Shown one piece after another: positions 61,028 through 64,000 of a stretch of DNA of 64,000 nucleotides. The notes under the pieces were generated by a model. It ran no database searches, was not told where the DNA came from, and saw nothing but the letters and a program-made list of their open reading frames with translations. The stretch spans positions 7,268,501 to 7,332,500 of the forward strand of contig NZ_CP034447.1 in NCBI RefSeq assembly GCF_003952485.1, given 5' to 3'. The first letter of the stretch is position 1. Each line of letters starts with the position of its first letter. The DNA comes from Mesorhizobium sp. M1E.F.Ca.ET.045.02.1.1 (GTDB lineage: Bacteria; Pseudomonadota; Alphaproteobacteria; Rhizobiales; Rhizobiaceae). Both the position numbers and the translations under genes were made by a program.

Positions 61028-61716
61028 CAGCCCTGCCCTCCCCGCGAGCGGAGAAGCCGATCGATCTCGCTCTCGTAATTTTCCGGCGCTCGAAAACCGC
61101 CGCCTTGCAGGATGCGCGCGTCGCCGATGCGGCAGGCTTCGTCGGACCGCGGCCGACCGCTCTCGTAGAGGCCGATCCGCATCTCGCGCGACGCCAGCGT
61201 CTCGTCTTCCGCAAGCGGCTCGGCGCGCCTCCCCGCCATCACTCCCTGGCGGGCAAGCCAGTCGACGGCGATGCCGATCGCCGGAACGATGCGGTCCCTG
61301 ACCGCGGGGCGCAGGCTGCCGCCATAGTCGTCCAACTCCTCCGGCTGGACGCCGACCAGGAGCAGACGACGAGGATAGTCACCCATCATCGCCGCCATCG
61401 CCAGCACCTCCTGGAAGCCGGTCTGATGCAGCGAAACCTTCTTCACACCGAGGAAGGCGGGAACCTCGTCGTCCTCGACAACCTTGATGGTGGCGGGGGG
61501 CAGGCCGTAGTCGACCGCGTCGAAGACGACCAGAATGTCGGTCTCGCGGATGTGCTGGACGAGATAGATGCCCTGCGTGCCGCCGTCCATCACGCGCACA
61601 TTGTCGGGCGTCTCGTAGAGACGGTTGAATTCCTCCACGGCGCGGACACCGAAGCCTTCGTCCGCCCACAACAGATTGCCGATGCCGAGCACCAGCACCG
61701 AGGGTGCATCCTCCAC
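61027..61716 (-). CDS. hupD: HupD, hydrogenase maturation endopeptidase
   Basis: The 229-residue protease removes the C-terminal peptide of HupL after nickel insertion. GIGNLLWADEGFG carries Glu20, and Asp66 (VVFDAVDYG) and His97 (SLHQTG) complete the nickel ligands, at the spacing of Glu16, Asp62 and His93 in E. coli HybD. I use the GTG at 61716, with GGAGG 9 nt upstream; an in-frame ATG at 61806 adds residues unlike the family. A 298-bp gap with a strong hairpin separates it from hupC. Confidence 0.93.
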   Translation of the reverse strand: MEDAPSVLVLGIGNLLWADEGFGVRAVEEFNRLYETPDNVRVMDGGTQGIYLVQHIRETDILVVFDAVDYGLPPATIKVVEDDEVPAFLGVKKVSLHQTGFQEVLAMAAMMGDYPRRLLLVGVQPEELDDYGGSLRPAVRDRIVPAIGIAVDWLARQGVMAGRRAEPLAEDETLASREMRIGLYESGRPRSDEACRIGDARILQGGGFRAPENYESEIDRLLRSRGGQG

Positions 61717-62014
61717 AGGCGTTTTCCTCCCGCCTCCTGTCTTCCCCCAGGGAACAGCAAGAAGCGGGCCAAGTTCGCGGGTCACGGCCGAACCCAGCAA
61801 AAGCAAGGATGTGAGGGTCGGCTGCGGAATGACGCTGAAAGGTCTTCAGCCGGTTTTGTCATCAAAATGGAAAGATGTCTTCCACTAGACCGACAAGCCC
61901 GGTGCCGGCGGGAAGCGAGCATTTCACCACTGGAAAGCCGCCTTTCAGCCGGCAAGAAAGAAGAGGCCGGTGCGGCTGCACGCCGCACCGGCCAAGTGCT
62001 CGCGGTCATGAGCG
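61717..62014. other. Gap between hupC and hupD, no gene recognised
   Basis: This 298-bp stretch is the only long gap in the hydrogenase locus. It holds the hairpin at 61964-61993 near hupC and may hold a promoter for hupDFGHIJK. No clear -24/-12 element or Fnr-type box was found on the minus strand by eye. Confidence 0.45.
61964..61993 (-). terminator. Rho-independent-type terminator after hupC
   Basis: GGCCGGTGCGGC and GCCGCACCGGCC form a perfect 12-bp stem with a 5-nt loop. Read on the minus strand it is followed by CTCTTCTTTCTTG. It lies 21 bp after the hupC stop. Confidence 0.82.
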
Positions 62015-62725
62015 TCAGTGGGAGTCCTTGGGCATCCCGTTGCCTCGGAAGGTCCGCCAGCCCGAGAACATGGAGGAGATGATCGATTGCCTCGACATGA
62101 TGTCCTCGCGCACCGCGGCGTAGATATGGACGATGACGAAGCAGATGATCACCCACATACCGAGATGATGCCAGGTATGGACGTCCTGGCTCTGGCCAAA
62201 GAGCGGAATGACCCAGCTCGTGAACAGGCTGTACTGCCAGGAGCCCATGCCCTCGCCTTCGCCGTAGAGCGCCAACCCGGTCACGATCATGAAGATCGCG
62301 AACCAGACGAACAGAATGTGCATGGCCAGCGTGGCAAGCGGATTGTGCCCGGAATATTTCATCGGCTCCTTGACGAGCATCGCGTACCAGAGCACCTCGT
62401 GCCAGAGTTCGCGCCAGAACCGGCCGCTCAGGACCGGCGGCAGGAAGATCTGGCGGGCATGCTCGCTGCCGACGAACGCCCAATAGACGCGGAAGGCGAA
62501 GCCGATCACCAGAATGTATCCGGCGGAGAAGTGCAGATAGCGGATCCAGCCGAAGAGAAAGCTGGCGCTCGCCTCTCCGCCGACCGCAGGCGGCGGAGAC
62601 CCGATCAGATAGCCGGTCCCGGCCAGGGTGAAGATCGCGAAGGCGTTGACCCAGTGCCATAGGCGCAGCGGCGCCTCATAGACATAGACGGCTTCTTCGC
62701 TGCGCGGCGTGTGGCTGGCGCTCAT
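62015..62725 (-). CDS. hupC: Hydrogenase b-type cytochrome subunit
   Basis: The 236-residue membrane protein has four helices and haem b histidines in LRLWHWVNAF, YLHFSAGYILV, LAMHILFVWF and WHHLGMW. It anchors HupSL to the membrane and passes electrons from H2 to quinone. YVYEAPLRLWHWVNAFAI is a signature of this cytochrome. It follows hupE by 9 bp and is followed by a terminator-like hairpin. GGAGG lies upstream of the ATG. Confidence 0.95.
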   Translation of the reverse strand: MSASHTPRSEEAVYVYEAPLRLWHWVNAFAIFTLAGTGYLIGSPPPAVGGEASASFLFGWIRYLHFSAGYILVIGFAFRVYWAFVGSEHARQIFLPPVLSGRFWRELWHEVLWYAMLVKEPMKYSGHNPLATLAMHILFVWFAIFMIVTGLALYGEGEGMGSWQYSLFTSWVIPLFGQSQDVHTWHHLGMWVIICFVIVHIYAAVREDIMSRQSIISSMFSGWRTFRGNGMPKDSH

Positions 62726-62734
62726 GGCTGCCTC

Positions 62735-63313
62735 CTACCCGCCGAAGACCAGCGCCGCGCCGGAGCCGGCGACAAGGATGCCGAGGCCTGCGCGCGCCAT
62801 GGTCGATCGGGCGAGCTTCAGCCCGATGCCGACGCCGAGCCCGTGCAGCGCCGCGGTGGAAAGCGAGAAACCGGCAACATAGGCCAGGGCCGCGCCGGTT
62901 GCCTCGTCGGCATGGGCATGACCGTGGAAGAGAGCGAAGAGACCGGTGAGCCCGACGCCAGCGATGGCGGGCAGCCCTGCGCCGGCCACGATCATCAGCC
63001 CAAGCGCGAGCACCGAGAGCGCGACCATGCCTTCCACCGCCGGCAGTCCTATGCCGGCGAAAGAGAGCGCCGCGCCGGCGATCATCATGCCGACGAAAGC
63101 CGCTGGCGCCGCCCATGGCCGGGACGGCGCGGCCGTCGCCGACCAGACGCCGACCGCGGCCATGGCCATCAGGTGGTCGAGGCCAAGGAAAGAATGCGCC
63201 ATGCCGGCGGCGAAGCCGTCGGCATGGCCGGCGCCGACATGGGCGAGCGCCGGACCGGCGAGAGCCGCGAGCGAGCCCGCAGCGAAAGCAAGTTTCAGAA
63301 CCGTGCGTCTCAT
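62735..63313 (-). CDS. hupE: HupE/UreJ nickel permease
   Basis: The 192-residue protein has a cleavable-type leader (LAFAAGSLAALAGPALA), then HVGAGHADGFAAGMAHSFLGLDHLMAM in parts, with the nickel-binding histidines, and about six helices. HupE imports nickel for hydrogenase. Here it lies between hupL and hupC, unlike the SLCDE order of R. leguminosarum, where hupE follows hupD. It is 12 bp downstream of hupL and 9 bp upstream of hupC. Confidence 0.93.
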   Translation of the reverse strand: MRRTVLKLAFAAGSLAALAGPALAHVGAGHADGFAAGMAHSFLGLDHLMAMAAVGVWSATAAPSRPWAAPAAFVGMMIAGAALSFAGIGLPAVEGMVALSVLALGLMIVAGAGLPAIAGVGLTGLFALFHGHAHADEATGAALAYVAGFSLSTAALHGLGVGIGLKLARSTMARAGLGILVAGSGAALVFGG

Positions 63314-63325
63314 CTCAATTCCTCC

Positions 63326-64000
63326 CTAGCGCACCTTGACGTCAGCCAGTTCCTGGCCGTCCGGACCCATGACATGGGTCGAGCAGGCCAGGCAGGGGTC
63401 GAAGCTGTGGATCGTTCTGAGGATCTCGACCGGCTCCTCCGGCCGCTCCACTTTCGTATCCATGAGCGAAGCCTCGAACGCGCCTATGTTGCCTTGATGA
63501 TCGCGCGGCGAGCCGTTCCAGGTGGTCGGCACGACGCATTGGTAATTCTCGATGCGGCCGTCCTTGATGCGCACCCAATGGCCGAGCGCCCCGCGCGGCG
63601 CCTCGGTGAAGCCGACGCCCTTGACCTCCGAGGGCCAGGTCTTCGGGTCCCATTTGTCGGTGGTCGCCGTCGCGCTGTCGCCCGCCTTGATGTTGGCGAC
63701 CAGCTTGTCGAGGAAATAGGCCTGCTTGTGCGCGGCCCATTGCGCTTCGAGCGCGCGCGCCGCGGTGCGGCCGAGCGTCGAGAACAGCGCCTCGAGGGGG
63801 ACATTGAGCGCCCGCAGCGTCGAATCGACCTGCTCCTTGATGTCCTCGCGGCCCTGCGCATAGCCGACGACGTAGCGGGCGAGCGGCCCGACCTCCATGG
63901 CATTGCCTCGCCAGCGCGGCGCCTTGATCCAGGAATATTTCGCGCTCTCGTCGATCTCGACGATGTTGGTGCGCGTGCCCTTGGCGTTCGGCCCGAGCTC
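63326..64000 (-). CDS. hupL: Uptake NiFe hydrogenase large subunit, C-terminal part (runs off window)
   Basis: Only the last 224 residues are in the window; the gene continues beyond 64000. The C-terminal motif DPCLACSTH supplies Ni-Fe ligands, and a 15-residue tail starting [12 protein letters not shown] follows; this is removed by HupD after His. [23 protein letters not shown] in parts matches the large subunit of uptake hydrogenases. With HupS it oxidises periplasmic H2 and feeds electrons to HupC. The 5' end and hupS are not seen. Confidence 0.95.
   Translation of the reverse strand, partial: ELGPNAKGTRTNIVEIDESAKYSWIKAPRWRGNAMEVGPLARYVVGYAQGREDIKEQVDSTLRALNVPLEALFSTLGRTAARALEAQWAAHKQAYFLDKLVANIKAGDSATATTDKWDPKTWPSEVKGVGFTEAPRGALGHWVRIKDGRIENYQCVVPTTWNGSPRDHQGNIGAFEASLMDTKVERPEEPVEILRTIHSFDPCLACSTHVMGPDGQELADVKVR

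Noticed and set aside
61717..62014. A sigma54 -24/-12 promoter before hupD (CGGCACCGGGCTTGT on the minus strand)
   Set aside because: It lacks the GC at -12 with correct spacing, so I do not call it.

Overview
The window looks like chromosome, or a large replicon, of a high-GC alphaproteobacterium of the Hyphomicrobiales, most like Mesorhizobium and its relatives. This rests on the gene content (rhizobial fixLJ-fixK-fixNOQP-fixGHIS, a complete hup/hyp set, ALAS-type hemA, FnrN, NnrR), on FixK/Fnr boxes of the form TTGAT-N4-ATCAA, and on small intergenic mosaic repeats of the rhizobial RIME type. No rRNA, tRNA, CRISPR array, transposase, nod or nif gene was found.

Layout. (1) 1-15.5 kb is a catabolic and transport region: the edge of an S-formylglutathione hydrolase gene, an amine-dehydrogenase-like flavoprotein, an M20 deacylase, LysR, DUF1028, RidA, two flavin oxidoreductases, an SsuABC-type importer, a DHDPS-fold lyase/aldolase and a proline-racemase-family protein. 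It also holds debris of at least four lost genes: two aldehyde dehydrogenases, a tautomerase and a VOC protein. (2) 15.6-21.9 kb has fixK with a FixJ-like box, a GNAT acetyltransferase, ackA, phosphoketolase, a small DUF1858 protein and an NnrR-type regulator. (3) 22-27.2 kb is a nitrite/NO module: nnrS, pseudoazurin, nirK, nirV, a truncated globin and a potassium channel. (4) 27.2-38.6 kb has hemN, fnrN, fixNOQP (cbb3 oxidase), fixGHIS (its assembly) and a CBS-BON protein. (5) 38.6-44.2 kb has a LysE exporter, a universal stress protein, fixLJ, a small conserved protein and hemA. (6) 44.2-64 kb is one long minus-strand hydrogenase locus, in transcription order hupL(partial)-hupE-hupC // hupD-F-G-H-I-J-K-hypA-B-C-D-E-hoxX-hoxA-hoxJ-hupU-hupV-hypF.

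How it fits together. FixL (haem PAS kinase) and FixJ probably drive fixK through a FixJ-like site 70 bp upstream of it. FixK and/or FnrN then act at TTGAT/TTGAC-type boxes before hemN/fnrN, fixN, fixG, the CBS-BON gene, usp/fixLJ, hemA and nirK. A second box type, TTGCG-N4-CGCAA, lies 64-76 bp before nnrS, the pseudoazurin gene and nirK and is probably the NnrR site. The products cover low-oxygen respiration (cbb3), nitrite reduction, NO defence, haem supply, acetyl-phosphate/ATP from phosphoketolase plus acetate kinase, and H2 oxidation.

The most unusual structural observation is that the mosaic repeats sit between convergent genes and that their TAG or TAA ends are the stop codons of the flanking genes. 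Also of note are a 44-bp triple hairpin repeat inside the ABC operon, a strong hairpin splitting the hup operon, and a proline-racemase homologue with Ser/Thr in place of both catalytic cysteines.
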